A DNA stretch of 64,000 bases, taken from assembly GCA_037447655.1 (NCBI GenBank), contig JBBHKE010001279.1, forward strand, positions 24,114 through 88,113, written 5' to 3'. Position numbers and translations under genes: made by a program. The DNA is from Zygnema cylindricum (lineage: Eukaryota; Streptophyta; Zygnematophyceae; Zygnematales; Zygnemataceae). The notes under the pieces were generated by a model. It was not told the origin of the DNA, did no database searches, and was given only the letters and a program-made list of their open reading frames with translations. Shown one piece after another: positions 24,885 through 34,056 of this stretch (position 1 is its first letter; the number at the start of each line of letters is the position of its first letter).

Positions 24885-25979
24885 TGTTGAAATTTATGTA
24901 TTTTCTAGGTCTGTGTTGGAAAAATAAATAGAGTGTTGAAAAGAGGTGACTAATAGTTCACTTCTATATTTTAGTTAGAATGTAAAGAGAGAGAGAAAGA
25001 GAGGACCAAAGGCACGCCATGGTTGCCGCATCATTTAGAAGGAGGAAGAATGAATTAGAAAGTATTTTACTAGTTTTAGCAAAATACTGCCGCTGGCCGG
25101 ATTTGAACCGGGGTCTGTAGGCTACTAAAATAGACCAACGCCTTATCCATTAACTTACTTACGAAACGATACACGTGACGGGTTTCATAAATATATAAAC
25201 ATTAACAAAACAGCTAATTAACAGCAGACTAACAAAAAGGAGCAATTTCTGCATGTACGCGAATCTGAACCGTGTAAAATATGTTTTGATCGGACGGCCG
25301 GCATTATAGCCGCCACGCGAAGTGAGCTTTTTGGCGGCATACGGATATAGCGTCACGCGGTGCCACGTGGCGCCACATTATTTGATACCGGAGAAGATGG
25401 GAGGAGGAACCATGGCTTCCGATATGACAGGTGTCACCTTGTAGACCTTGTCGTACAATGGTCGTACAATAAGTACATCGCCCATTGTACCTTCTTGTAC
25501 TTTATAGTGTTCCTATTGGACTAGGGTTTAATAGTAGGTAGTCGTGAGTAGGCAGACCAAGACTTAGTGATATTTAGGTACCTCTCTCTAAGAGAGCTTG
25601 TAACTATAAAGGTCATCTTTGACCAGCCATAACTTAATGCTCGGGTGAGCAAATTCACTGATTCTTTTTGCTGCGGACTCAGGGGAGTCTAAGCTACACA
25701 AGGGTGTAGTCGGTCAGAGTATTTGCGTGCCAGGGTGGCACTTATTCAGTGGGAAAGTCAAAGTGGGAAATATTGTCCAAAACACATATTGAAGCTTTGC
25801 ATTTTGTGGTGGAACTGAGCACACAGAAGGTCTTCTCTTCACAGGGGTGAAGGTATATTGGAGTTCTTATTGTCAAGGGATCATTTATTTGGGTTTATAT
25901 CAGCTTGGAGTCGGCACTATCTAGATTAGCTTCTTTTGGATCTGCGAATTCTGTGGGCAATGGAGCCCATAGAATTTCA
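24885..25979 (+). repeat. 5' LTR of element A
   Basis: 1095 bp. It contains TATTTTCTAGGTCTGTG near the start, a GA run, CACGCCATGGTTGCCGC, an antisense tRNA-like module, GTGCCACGTGGCGCCAC (about 25369-25385), and GTACAATGG...CCATTGTAC hairpin sequence (about 25453-25500). Near the end is ATGGAGCCCATAGAATTTCA, whose ATG (25960) opens the Gag frame. Confidence 0.93.
25088..25160 (-). other. tRNA-like module in 5' LTR of element A (antisense)
   Basis: On the minus strand it reads GTTAATGGATAAGGCG (an A box as in tRNA-Arg genes), then, after a variable middle, CCCCGGTTCAAATCCGG (a canonical B box within a T-arm whose stem pairs CCGG/CCGG). The anticodon arm pairs poorly and no acceptor stem is clear. 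It could still act as an internal Pol III promoter firing antisense to the LTR. Same module at 28177-28249 in the 3' LTR. Confidence 0.7.
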
Positions 25980-27960
25980 GGTTATGGGCCCACCATCTAG
26001 GGTGCCTATGTTCGATGGAACAGACTTCACTTATTGGGAGTTTATTATGGAGGGATTGCTTTTCGAGAAGCACTTATGGGGAATTGTTTCGGGACATGTG
26101 AGATGTCCGCCACCTGGCTTTGGAGGAGCTTACTGTGGAGAACCATCTGAGGCTGCCCAGAATATCAACCGGAGTTCAGATGCAACGAAAGGTGAAGGGA
26201 AAAATATTGTGATGGAAGGGGGAAAAGGGGAGAATGATAAAGGGACACTTATGGTGAGGGGAGCTATGCTCTTCGCCACAGCTCCACTTAGAGGGGTTAT
26301 CAGTAAAACTGAAGAAAATGATAGTAAAATTTGGGAGTATAAAAACACTATAGCAAAACATCTCATACTTAGATATGTGTCTAAGTCCATAGCTATCACT
26401 CTTTTAAGTCTTACTAAGTCTTCGGAAATATGGGAAACACTAAGGCAGATTTATAAGAGTGAGACTATTCAGAGGCAGCAGTTAGTAAAACAGGAAATAG
26501 AGGCCTATGTTTATAAAGGCGGTAACATGATAGAGTTTTGCAATGATATTGCTGCGTTATATGTGGAGCTTGCTAGTGCGGGGTATGTAGAATCTGAGGA
26601 GAGAAAGATCAATACACTACTCATGAAACTCCCAGATGAGTATGAAAACATCATTAATCGTATGCAGGCAATGGATGGCTCCTCATGGACTTGGAGCTTT
26701 ACCATGGGGATAATTCTTGTGAGGGAAAGCACTTTGGAGCTTCGTAGGGGAAGTGAGAGGGTAACTGCCTTTACAGTTGGTGGTGATTGGCGGAAGCGTG
26801 ATGAGAGGAACGGTGGTGATTGGCGGAAGCGTGATGAGAGGAACAGCGGTGACGAGCGGAAGCGTGATGAGAGGAAGAAAGACGAAGGTAAACCTTATCG
26901 GAACTTTGGTGGAAAGAGAGGGAGAGGAAAAGAAAGGAGAGCTTTGAAAAATGGTGTTTGCTTCTTTTGTAGGGAACAGGGTCATTATATAGAGGAATGC
27001 CCTTGTTTGGAAGAACTTAGAAGTTGGGAAGAGGATGAAGAGGATGAAGAAATTTTGGAGCTTCTTCACATCGGTAGAATGGAGAAGAGAGAGAAGTACA
27101 CAGAAATTACACGGAAGCAACGATGTGCTTTTGGAGGTATAAGGGAAGTAAGAGGAAGGGAGGTACTTGAGGGAGTTAGAAATGATGAGGATGTGAAAGA
27201 TTGTAAAAAGTATGACTTAGAAATGAGAAAGTCAAATCTAGGATACATAAATGAAAAAGGGAAAAATAAAAATAATGAGGATAATTTTATAAATATTTTG
27301 GAAATAGAAAACTGGTTGGAAAGGGAGACTTCAACGGATTTGGAGGAAAGGGGAGAAGTAAAACTAGAGGGGTTTTTAAAGGATAGGGGAGAAAAGAAAT
27401 ATTTAATGAAAAGTTTAGGGGAGGAGAAATACTCTTTGGGAATCATTATAGAAAGTGATAGTGGAAAGAATTCCATGGGAGAGAGTGAGGAAAATTCAGA
27501 AAATGGGGTGAGTATCATGGATAAAAATATGAGCTCGGAAGATGTAGATTTTACGAGGAACTTAGTGGGGAATCTTGATATAACGATAAATATGGGAAGT
27601 AATGGGTTTGACATCACTAATGAGAGTGATGGCATTTATGAAGGTGTGCCTGTAAGAGGGTTAGCATCTGGGTGTGTGTTGCAGATTGGAGATGGGGCTG
27701 GCTGTTTGAATTGCAAGAGGGAAATTGGATTTAGTGAGGATGGAAAAGTAATGAGGTGGATAAAGTATTTTCTCGGATTTATGAAAAATGGCATGCAAAA
27801 TAAATTTTGTGATATAATTATTATTTCGGTTCATCTAACACACTTCTTTAAATACAAGGGTATTCACTTAGAGTTTAATGAGGAGAAAAGAAAGAAGAAA
27901 AAGAAAAAGAAGAAAAAAAAAAATTTGTGTTTAGTGGGAGTTGAAAAGAAAGTAGACTAG
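25960..27960 (+). CDS. Gag-like protein of element A with eroded Pol tail
   Basis: One uninterrupted frame of 666 codons from the LTR ATG (MEPIEFQVMGPP). The alternative start is the ATG inside the primer-binding site at 25984. Residues about 10-270 are copia Gag (VPMFDGTDFTYWEFIMEGLL, MKLPDEYENIINRMQ). A repeated WRKRDERN block follows, then a zinc knuckle CFFCREQGHYIEEC (CX2CX4HX4C) for RNA binding. After the protease-start motif CAFGGI the frame holds only eroded Pol traces: EEKYSLGIIIESD, where active copies have EARYILGIQMERD, and ITNESDGIYEGVPVRGLASG, like RNase H. It ends in a Lys-rich tail. The catalytic D of protease, the DDE residues and YVDD are all absent. The lack of any stop despite the decay suggests a young copy or selection for the fused frame. 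Confidence 0.8.
   Translation: MEPIEFQVMGPPSRVPMFDGTDFTYWEFIMEGLLFEKHLWGIVSGHVRCPPPGFGGAYCGEPSEAAQNINRSSDATKGEGKNIVMEGGKGENDKGTLMVRGAMLFATAPLRGVISKTEENDSKIWEYKNTIAKHLILRYVSKSIAITLLSLTKSSEIWETLRQIYKSETIQRQQLVKQEIEAYVYKGGNMIEFCNDIAALYVELASAGYVESEERKINTLLMKLPDEYENIINRMQAMDGSSWTWSFTMGIILVRESTLELRRGSERVTAFTVGGDWRKRDERNGGDWRKRDERNSGDERKRDERKKDEGKPYRNFGGKRGRGKERRALKNGVCFFCREQGHYIEECPCLEELRSWEEDEEDEEILELLHIGRMEKREKYTEITRKQRCAFGGIREVRGREVLEGVRNDEDVKDCKKYDLEMRKSNLGYINEKGKNKNNEDNFINILEIENWLERETSTDLEERGEVKLEGFLKDRGEKKYLMKSLGEEKYSLGIIIESDSGKNSMGESEENSENGVSIMDKNMSSEDVDFTRNLVGNLDITINMGSNGFDITNESDGIYEGVPVRGLASGCVLQIGDGAGCLNCKREIGFSEDGKVMRWIKYFLGFMKNGMQNKFCDIIIISVHLTHFFKYKGIHLEFNEEKRKKKKKKKKKKNLCLVGVEKKVD
25980..25995 (+). 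other. Primer-binding site, anticodon-arm type
   Basis: GGTTATGGGCCCACCA starts at the base after the LTR. It is the complement of UGGUGGGCCCAUAACC, the anticodon stem-loop of the plant initiator tRNA-Met as I remember it. Most plant copia elements pair with the 3' end of that tRNA (TGGTATCAGAGC), which is absent here. Drosophila copia and yeast Ty5 are known to use a cleaved half-tRNA at this internal site. A slightly decayed version follows LTR B (19907) and an intact 12-nt core follows LTR E (32921-32932, minus strand). Confidence 0.85.
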
Positions 27961-27973
27961 AAAATAAGGGGAG

Positions 27974-29068
27974 TGTTGAAATTTATGTATTTTCTAGGTC
28001 TGTGTTGGAAAAATAAATAGAGTGTTGAAAAGAGGTGACTAATAGTTCACTTCTATATTTTAGTTAGAATGTAAAGAGAGAGAGAAAGAGAGGACCAAAG
28101 GCACGCCATGGTTGCCGCATCATTTAGAAGGAGGAAGAATGAATTAGAAAGTATTTTACTAGTTTTAGCAAAATACTGCCGCTGGCCGGATTTGAACCGG
28201 GGTCTGTAGGCTACTAAAATAGACCAACGCCTTATCCATTAACTTACTTACGAAACGATACACGTGACGGGTTTCATAAATATATAAACATTAACAAAAC
28301 AGCTAATTAACAGCAGACTAACAAAAAGGAGCAATTTCTGCATGTACGCGAATCTGAACCGTGTAAAATATGTTTTGATCGGACGGCCGGCATTATAGCC
28401 GCCACGCGAAGTGAGCTTTTTGGCGGCATACGGATATAGCGTCACGCGGTGCCACGTGGCGCCACATTATTTGATACCGGAGAAGATGGGAGGAGGAACC
28501 ATGGCTTCCGATATGACAGGTGTCACCTTGTAGACCTTGTCGTACAATGGTCGTACAATAAGTACATCGCCCATTGTACCTTCTTGTACTTTATAGTGTT
28601 CCTATTGGACTAGGGTTTAATAGTAGGTAGTCGTGAGTAGGCAGACCAAGACTTAGTGATATTTAGGTACCTCTCTCTAAGAGAGCTTGTAACTATAAAG
28701 GTCATCTTTGACCAGCCATAACTTAATGCTCGGGTGAGCAAATTCACTGATTCTTTTTGCTGCGGACTCAGGGGAGTCTAAGCTACACAAGGGTGTAGTC
28801 GGTCAGAGTATTTGCGTGCCAGGGTGGCACTTATTCAGTGGGAAAGTCAAAGTGGGAAATATTGTCCAAAACACATATTGAAGCTTTGCATTTTGTGGTG
28901 GAACTGAGCACACAGAAGGTCTTCTCTTCACAGGGGTGAAGGTATATTGGAGTTCTTATTGTCAAGGGATCATTTATTTGGGTTTATATCAGCTTGGAGT
29001 CGGCACTATCTAGATTAGCTTCTTTTGGATCTGCGAATTCTGTGGGCAATGGAGCCCATAGAATTTCA
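27974..29068 (+). repeat. 3' LTR of element A
   Basis: 1095 bp. It matches the 5' LTR base for base as far as I compared, including the antisense tRNA-like module at 28177-28249. Its terminal ATG (29049) reads in frame through the junction into the RNase H tail of fragment D (to 29348), an accidental fusion. Confidence 0.93.
28177..28249 (-). other. tRNA-like module in 3' LTR of element A (antisense)
   Basis: An exact copy of the module at 25088-25160, with A box AATGGATAAGGCG and B box GGTTCAAATCC on the minus strand. Confidence 0.7.
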
Positions 29069-29406
29069 CATGGCTTCATATGTTGCCACTAAAGAATTAA
29101 TATGGGTAAAATCTCTACTCGAAGAACTTGGGTTCATAAAATATGGGACTCAAAATGTCATTTGTGCTAATCAAGTTGCTATCTCTATCACAGCTAATCC
29201 AAAACACCATTTCAACGCTAAACATATGATTATAAGACTAAGATTTATCAAAGAGAAGGTTGAGAAAAAAATAAATAAACTTGTTCATAAAAGTGATAAA
29301 GAGACGATTGCAGACAAGATGACAAAACCGGTACCTTGTCCTAAGTGAAAATTATGCAAAAAAATTTGTGGACTTAAATTAAAAGTTGACTAAGAATTAA
29401 GTGGAG

Positions 29407-30115
29407 TGTTGAAAAGAAGTTATTAATATTCACTTCTTAATTTAGACTCTAGAGTCAAGAGAGAGAGAGAGAGTCACCATGGCTGCCGCCATAGTCTGAA
29501 AAAAACAGGCAGCCAGACAGACAGATTGATAGATTGCCAAAATGTTCCCCTAAACCAGATTTGAACCTATGCCTACGAAGTTTCACATAGACGTAGGACT
29601 TAACCATTATGGCGTTAATCGATACACGTATTCAGTTCGCTGTGTATTTAAAGTGTTACGCAAAACGTCACTTTCATTAAAACATACCAAAATTGACAAA
29701 ACAGTATCTATAGTCAAACGGCGCTCGCGGATACGAATCTAACAGTGTAAAATACATGATCAGACGAAAGTCATCGCCCCCACCAAACCCGAATGAATCT
29801 TTGGCGGCTTTTGAACATAGCGGTGGGTTGTGCCACGTGGCGCCACATCATTAGACACCGGAAAGGATGGGAGGAGGAACGATGACTTCCATGTTGACAA
29901 GTGAAAACCAAAAGGCCATGTTGTACAATGGCCGTACAACAAGTACAATCGGCCACTGTAGTTTCTTCTATTATACACCCTTTTGATTGGCCGAGGTAGA
30001 GTAGTAAGTAGTTGTGAGTAGGGGTTAAGTGATTTAGTGTGTTTGAGGCGCCTCTCTCCAGGTGATCTTTTGTATTTATAAGCCATCTTTGGCCTGCCAT
30101 AACTTACTACTCAAG
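29407..30115 (+). repeat. 3' LTR of fragment D, truncated (family A')
   Basis: It begins TGTTGAAAAGAAG right after a purine-rich tract and follows the A' LTR order: GA run, ACCATGGCTGCCGCC, antisense tRNA-like module (29554-29614), TGCCACGTGGCGCCAC (about 29830), GTACAATGG hairpin. Compared with LTR A it lacks the first 50-60 bp, which are bounded by two GAGTGTTGAAA copies and so were probably lost between direct repeats. It stops at CTACTCAAGG, where an RT scrap begins, so its last 400 bp are missing. Confidence 0.8.
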
Positions 30116-30700
30116 GATTACTCAGAATGAAAGAATAGACTATAAAGAAACCTTTTCACCCGTAGTCAAATTCCCTTCTGTGGGTTGAGTGTTCAAACCT
30201 TAGCTCAAGGTGATGTATCTTTAATGGTAGATGTGGGGGGAAAGTCGGTAGAGAGAACTCTTCACAATGTTTTGTATGTTATTGACTTTAAAAAGAATCT
30301 GTATTCTACATCGTTAGTGGAAAGCAAAGGCTTTGAAGTCATTCTGAAAGGAGGTAGACAGGTTGTTAGCAAGAAAGGAAAAGTAGCAGTAACAAGAAAT
30401 AGAGATGCTAGCAAAATGTACCGGATGGACATGGCTGAATATAAGAAAAATGATGTTCTCCACTCCAGTGTCCAATCTGATAATGAGTCGTGGCATAAGA
30501 GATTAGGCCACATAAATTATGATAGTCTAAAAAAAATGGTGAATTCGGGAAAAGTTGATGGAGTTTCTCTCACATCTCATCCTATAAAATCATGTGATGG
30601 TTGTTTACTACGCAAGATCCACAGATTGCCATTTCCATAGGAAACAGACCACTGATCGGAAAGGGTTTTGCAGTTAATAAATTCTGATGTTCTCGGTCTC
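30116..30700 (+). pseudogene. Copia scraps: short RT piece, then protease/pre-integrase
   Basis: 30116-30184 encodes an RT peptide (IDYKETFSPVVKFPSV). From about 30188 a different region begins, out of the natural order: VLYVIDFKKNLYSTSLVE, then WHKRLGHINYDSLKKM and CDGCLLRKIHRLPFP, the protease end and GAG-pre-integrase domain. Two stops follow, and near 30700 the sequence switches to the opposite strand of an integrase gene. These joins are rearrangement scars, not a functional gene. Confidence 0.85.
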
Positions 30701-32932
30701 CTTATTTGCCGAAGTTAGCACTCTATTTTTGATGAAGTTAGCATAGTTCATAGACTCAGCCAAAAACTGGAATTCTATTTTTTTATCAGTTTGCATACTT
30801 TTGGACATATCTTCTAAAGTTCTATTCACTCTTTATGCTACTCCATTTTGTTCCAGATTATAAGGAACAATTTTCTCATTATGGATTCCTTCTTCTTAAA
30901 GAAATTCTTCAAATTCTTTTGAGGTGTATTCTTTCCCATTATCACTTGTTATCTCTTTTATTGAGGTTTCATGTAATTTTTCACTCAATACTTTGTATTC
31001 TTTGAAACATCTCTGTACCTCTAACTCATGTCTAAGAAAATATACCTTAGTGTATCTAGACCAATCATGTGTAATGGTTAGCATCCATCTTTTCCCCCCA
31101 TATGAAGCATACCTAGCTGGTCCCCAAACATCAGTGTGAACTAGATTCATTACTTTCTCTCTTCTAAATGTCGATGCCTTTGGAAATGGAAGTCTATGAA
31201 TCTTTCCTTAGGCACATCTACTTCAATCATCAAAGGTCTCATCATCTCCAAACTCAATTCCATCCACTATTCCATATTTTCTTCATTTTCTTTAATCTAT
31301 CTAGATTCACATGACCTAACCTCTTGTGCCAAAGCATCATATCACTTCCACACGAGTAGAGAACACCTTTTTCATTGCAAAGTACAATTTTAAACATTCC
31401 TTGACTACCATTTTCAGCTATGAAATAAACCTCATTATCAAAGCTAGCTTTGAAGATTCATTTCTTAGTTCCGGTTTCGAACTCTTTTTCATCTAGAACA
31501 GCTGTAGAGACTAGATTCTTGCTAAGCTGTGGAATGTTAAGAACATCTGAGAGTGTTACAATTGAAGCTTTTCCATCAACTAAAACTTTTAAATCTACCG
31601 ATCCTAGTAGACTTGTGGTTTTTCTACTCTACCATCTCTATACTCTATCTCAACTATTGGAATTTTTCTTAATTTAGTAAACCACCTTTTATCCTTCCAC
31701 ATATGAATTGAGGTTTTTGAGTCTCTGATCCACCCATCCTCAGGTGGATCCTTCTTACCTCCGAAAGCACACTTTTGTCTCCGTAGAATGTCTATTTGCT
31801 TTTCAGTGGTTTTTGGTTTAAGGAGAAGCTCTTGAAGCTCCTCTTCCAGTTCGGATACGTCATCTTTTTCCTCGTCATGAACTTGAGTCAGAAAATATTT
31901 TTTTCTTTCCTCCATCTTTTGAGGAACCTTGTCCATCTTTCAGTTAAAGATTTGCAAGCTTGACACAATCTACCATATAGTGTCTTGGTTTCTTGCAGAA
32001 GTGATTAATTCACCTCGAGGAGCTCCTCTCCTTTGTCGATCAAATTTGCCACCTTCTTGTCTTTTTCTTTCAAAGTTTGAATCGGGATCCTTTTCTTTTT
32101 CCTCATCAAGCTTCCGTCTAGCGGATCTTACAGCGAATGCTTGAACACTCGGACTTCCTTTTCTAAGTTTTATGGTACTCTCTTTCACTAAAATCATCCC
32201 CTCTGTATCATCCTAATTCTATTTGCTATCACCTAGATCTTGCAACCGATTAATAATATTCTCATACTCATCAGATAGTTTCATTATCACTGTATTTACT
32301 CTTTGTATCTCAGACTATGAGTTACTTGTGCTCTCTAAATCTCCAAATAATGCTCCTAAGTCATTGCAATATTCATTCATGCTTCCTCCCTTGTAATTAT
32401 AAGCTGAAATCTTGTTTTTTGCCAGTCGTTGTTGCTGCAATGACCCACTCTTATATTTGTTTACTAGAGATACCCAAATCCGAGAGGAAAATCTAACATG
32501 TATAAGGGAAATGGCAATACCCTTCACTACACATTTGAGAATTAATAGCTTAGCCACCTTATCCTTATAGTTCCAATTTTCTTATTCTGACCGTTTGGTC
32601 TGACTCCCTGTCACCATTTTTGGTGGTGCTGCTGCCAGTATCGTCCTTGACAATATAGCCCCTCGAGAAGCAACGCCTCCCTTTTTTCCTTTGATGATTC
32701 CTTCCTCCCCTTCCTTGTCATCGTTTGTCATGGTGGCTGATGTTTTAACAACTGTTGTGCTGAGGTGCCAGAAAAACGTGTTCTCGCAAACCCAGGTGGA
32801 GGTGGGCATCGACTTTGCCCGGACATTATGCCCTATAGGTGTTTCTCAAAAAGTTCCCACTCCATCATCATTTCCCAATAAAAAAAGTGTGATCCATTAA
32901 ATATGGGCACCCAAGAGGGTAGGCCCATAACC
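30701..32932 (-). pseudogene. Gag to integrase remnant of fragment E
   Basis: Minus-strand pieces in order: Gag start after the primer-binding site (MGLPSWVPIFNG, about 32925-32890) and Gag body (32315-32557, for example MAKLLILKCVVKGIAISL). The Gag end is at 31970-32197. The protease start is at 31604-31936, where CAFGGKKDPPEDGWIRDSK has Lys in place of the Gly expected after the catalytic Asp-Ser/Thr. The integrase core is at 30896-31150 (LVHTDVWGPARY, THDWSRYTKVYFL, SDNGKEY), followed by PYNLEQNGVA. Frames are broken between pieces. The catalytic D...D of integrase is still visible. Confidence 0.85.
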
Positions 32933-33856
32933 TAAAATTCTGTGGTCTTCATTAACCCACAAAATGAACAGCCTATGTAACCCTCTAGGATAATATTTGA
33001 CCCTTTCACTTTTCCACTAAATAAGTGCCGCCTAGACACACAAATATTTTGACCATCCTGACCCGTGTGAGGACAAGACTCCCTTCAGTCAAACGCAAAA
33101 AAAATCATTAAATTTGCTCCTCTAACGCAAAAAGAATCACTCAATTTGCTCCCTTGAGTAGTATGTTATGGCTGGCCAAAGATGGCCAATAAATACAAAA
33201 GGTCACCTGGAGAGAGGCACCTCAAACACGCTAAGTCCCTTAACTCCTACTCACAACTACTTACTACTCTACCCTCGACCAATCAAAAGGGTGTATACTA
33301 CAAGAAAGTATAGTGGCTGATTGTACTTCTTCTACGGCCATTGTACAACATGGCCTTCTGGTTGACACTTGTCAACATGGGAGCCATCGTTCCTCCTCTC
33401 ATCCTTTCCGGCGTCTAATGATGTGGCGCCACGTGGCACAGGGCGCCGCTATGTTCGAAAGCCGCCAAAGATTCATTCGGGTTTGGTGGGGGCGACGACG
33501 TCCTCCGATCATGTATTTTACACGGTTAGATTCGCGTCCGCGAGCGCCGTTTGACTATAGATGTCGTTTCGTCAATTTTGGTATGTTTTAATGAAAGTGA
33601 CGTTTTGCATAACACTTTAAATACATAGCCAACTGAATACATGTATCGTTTTGTTTATGCCATAATGGTAAAGGCGTACGTCTATGTAGTACTTTTTAGG
33701 TTCAAATCTGGTTTATGGCAACATTTTGGCAATCTATCAATCTGTCTACCTGTCTGCCTGTTTTTTTTTGACTATGGCGGCAGCCATGGTGACCCTCTCT
33801 CTCTCTTCACTCTAAACTCTAAATTTAGAAGTGAATATTAATTACTTTTTTTCAAC
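32933..33856 (-). repeat. 5' LTR of inverted fragment E
   Basis: About 924 bp of family A' on the minus strand, from GTTGAAAAAAAGTAATT to ACAGAATTTTA, followed by GGTTATGGGCCT. It contains the GA run, CACCATGGCTGCCGCC and GTGCCACGTGGCGCCAC. The tRNA-like module lies at 33657-33713 on the plus strand, again antisense to the LTR. Confidence 0.85.
33657..33713 (+). other. tRNA-like module in LTR E (antisense to the LTR)
   Basis: CATAATGGTAAAGGCG (A box) and AGGTTCAAATCTGG (B box) are about 45 nt apart, the usual tRNA spacing. The LTR is inverted here, so the module reads on the plus strand. The orientation relative to the LTR is the same as in every other copy. Confidence 0.65.
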
Positions 33857-34056
33857 TAAGGCCTAACATATGGACATAAGATTGATTTTTGTAAGAGAGA
33901 AGGTTGAAAACAAAATTGTGAATCTTGTGTATTGAGGTGATGGGGAAATGGTGGCTAATATGATGATGAAATTTGTGCCATCTCCTAAGTGAAAATATTG
34001 TAGAGAAAACAGTGGTTTAAAAGAAAAATTAAAATTAGACTAAAAAACAAAGGGAG
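33857..34056 (+). pseudogene. RNase H tail of element B
   Basis: Encodes the end of copia RNase H (HMDIRLIFVREKVENKIVNLV, with a later stop, then MMMKFVPSPK). It matches the end of fragment D (HMIIRLRFIKEKVEKKINKLV ... KMTKPVPCPK). A purine-rich CAAAGGGAG (34048-34056) precedes the 3' LTR of B as its polypurine tract. Confidence 0.8.

Larger units (their letters stand above)
24885..29068 (+). mobile_element. Element A: young non-autonomous Gag-only copia retrotransposon
   Basis: A 4184-bp element with 1095-bp LTRs at 24885-25979 and 27974-29068, both TGTTGAAATT...AGAATTTCA. By eye they are identical, so the insertion is recent. It is flanked by a perfect target duplication CATGG (24880-24884 and 29069-29073) and sits in the RNase H region of fragment D. 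A primer-binding site follows the 5' LTR, and a polypurine tract (AAAATAAGGGGAG, 27961-27973) precedes the 3' LTR. The 1994-bp internal region holds a single long ORF with an intact Gag part and only traces of Pol. It must depend on another copia element for RT and integrase. It resembles the TR-GAG class described in plants. Confidence 0.92.
23909..29406 (+). pseudogene. Copia fragment D: RT to RNase H, split by element A
   Basis: At about 23908 the RNase H of B jumps to an upstream RT motif of another copy (IHQMDIKTAF). From there RT runs to IYFMNCT and RNase H to EAEYM at 24884. It resumes after element A at 29074 (SYVATKELIWVKSLLEELGF, KHHFNAKHM) and ends KMTKPVPCPK with a stop at 29348. 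Stops occur in the catalytic motif (Tyr of YVDD is TAG) and elsewhere. A 41-bp (TA)n run at 24132-24172 interrupts RT. The fragment is followed by purine-rich AATTAAGTGGAG and an LTR. The RNase H reading frame across the element A junction is continuous once the CATGG duplication is counted once. Confidence 0.85.
30701..33856 (-). mobile_element. Inverted copia fragment E with its 5' LTR
   Basis: Read on the minus strand: LTR (33856 to 32933), primer-binding site, gag, protease start, pre-integrase and integrase, cut off within integrase near 30700. It meets the plus-strand pre-integrase piece head to head there. The LTR belongs to family A'. No RT, RNase H or second LTR is present in this orientation. 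Several stops show it is inactive. Confidence 0.85.

Noticed and set aside
25088-25160. A functional tRNA-Arg gene on the minus strand
   Set aside because: The A and B boxes are good, but the anticodon arm and acceptor stem do not pair.
26683-27635. Minus-strand frames of 145 and 189 codons within element A
   Set aside because: Mirror frames of the purine-rich Gag fusion ORF; Ser/Phe/Pro composition only and no domain.
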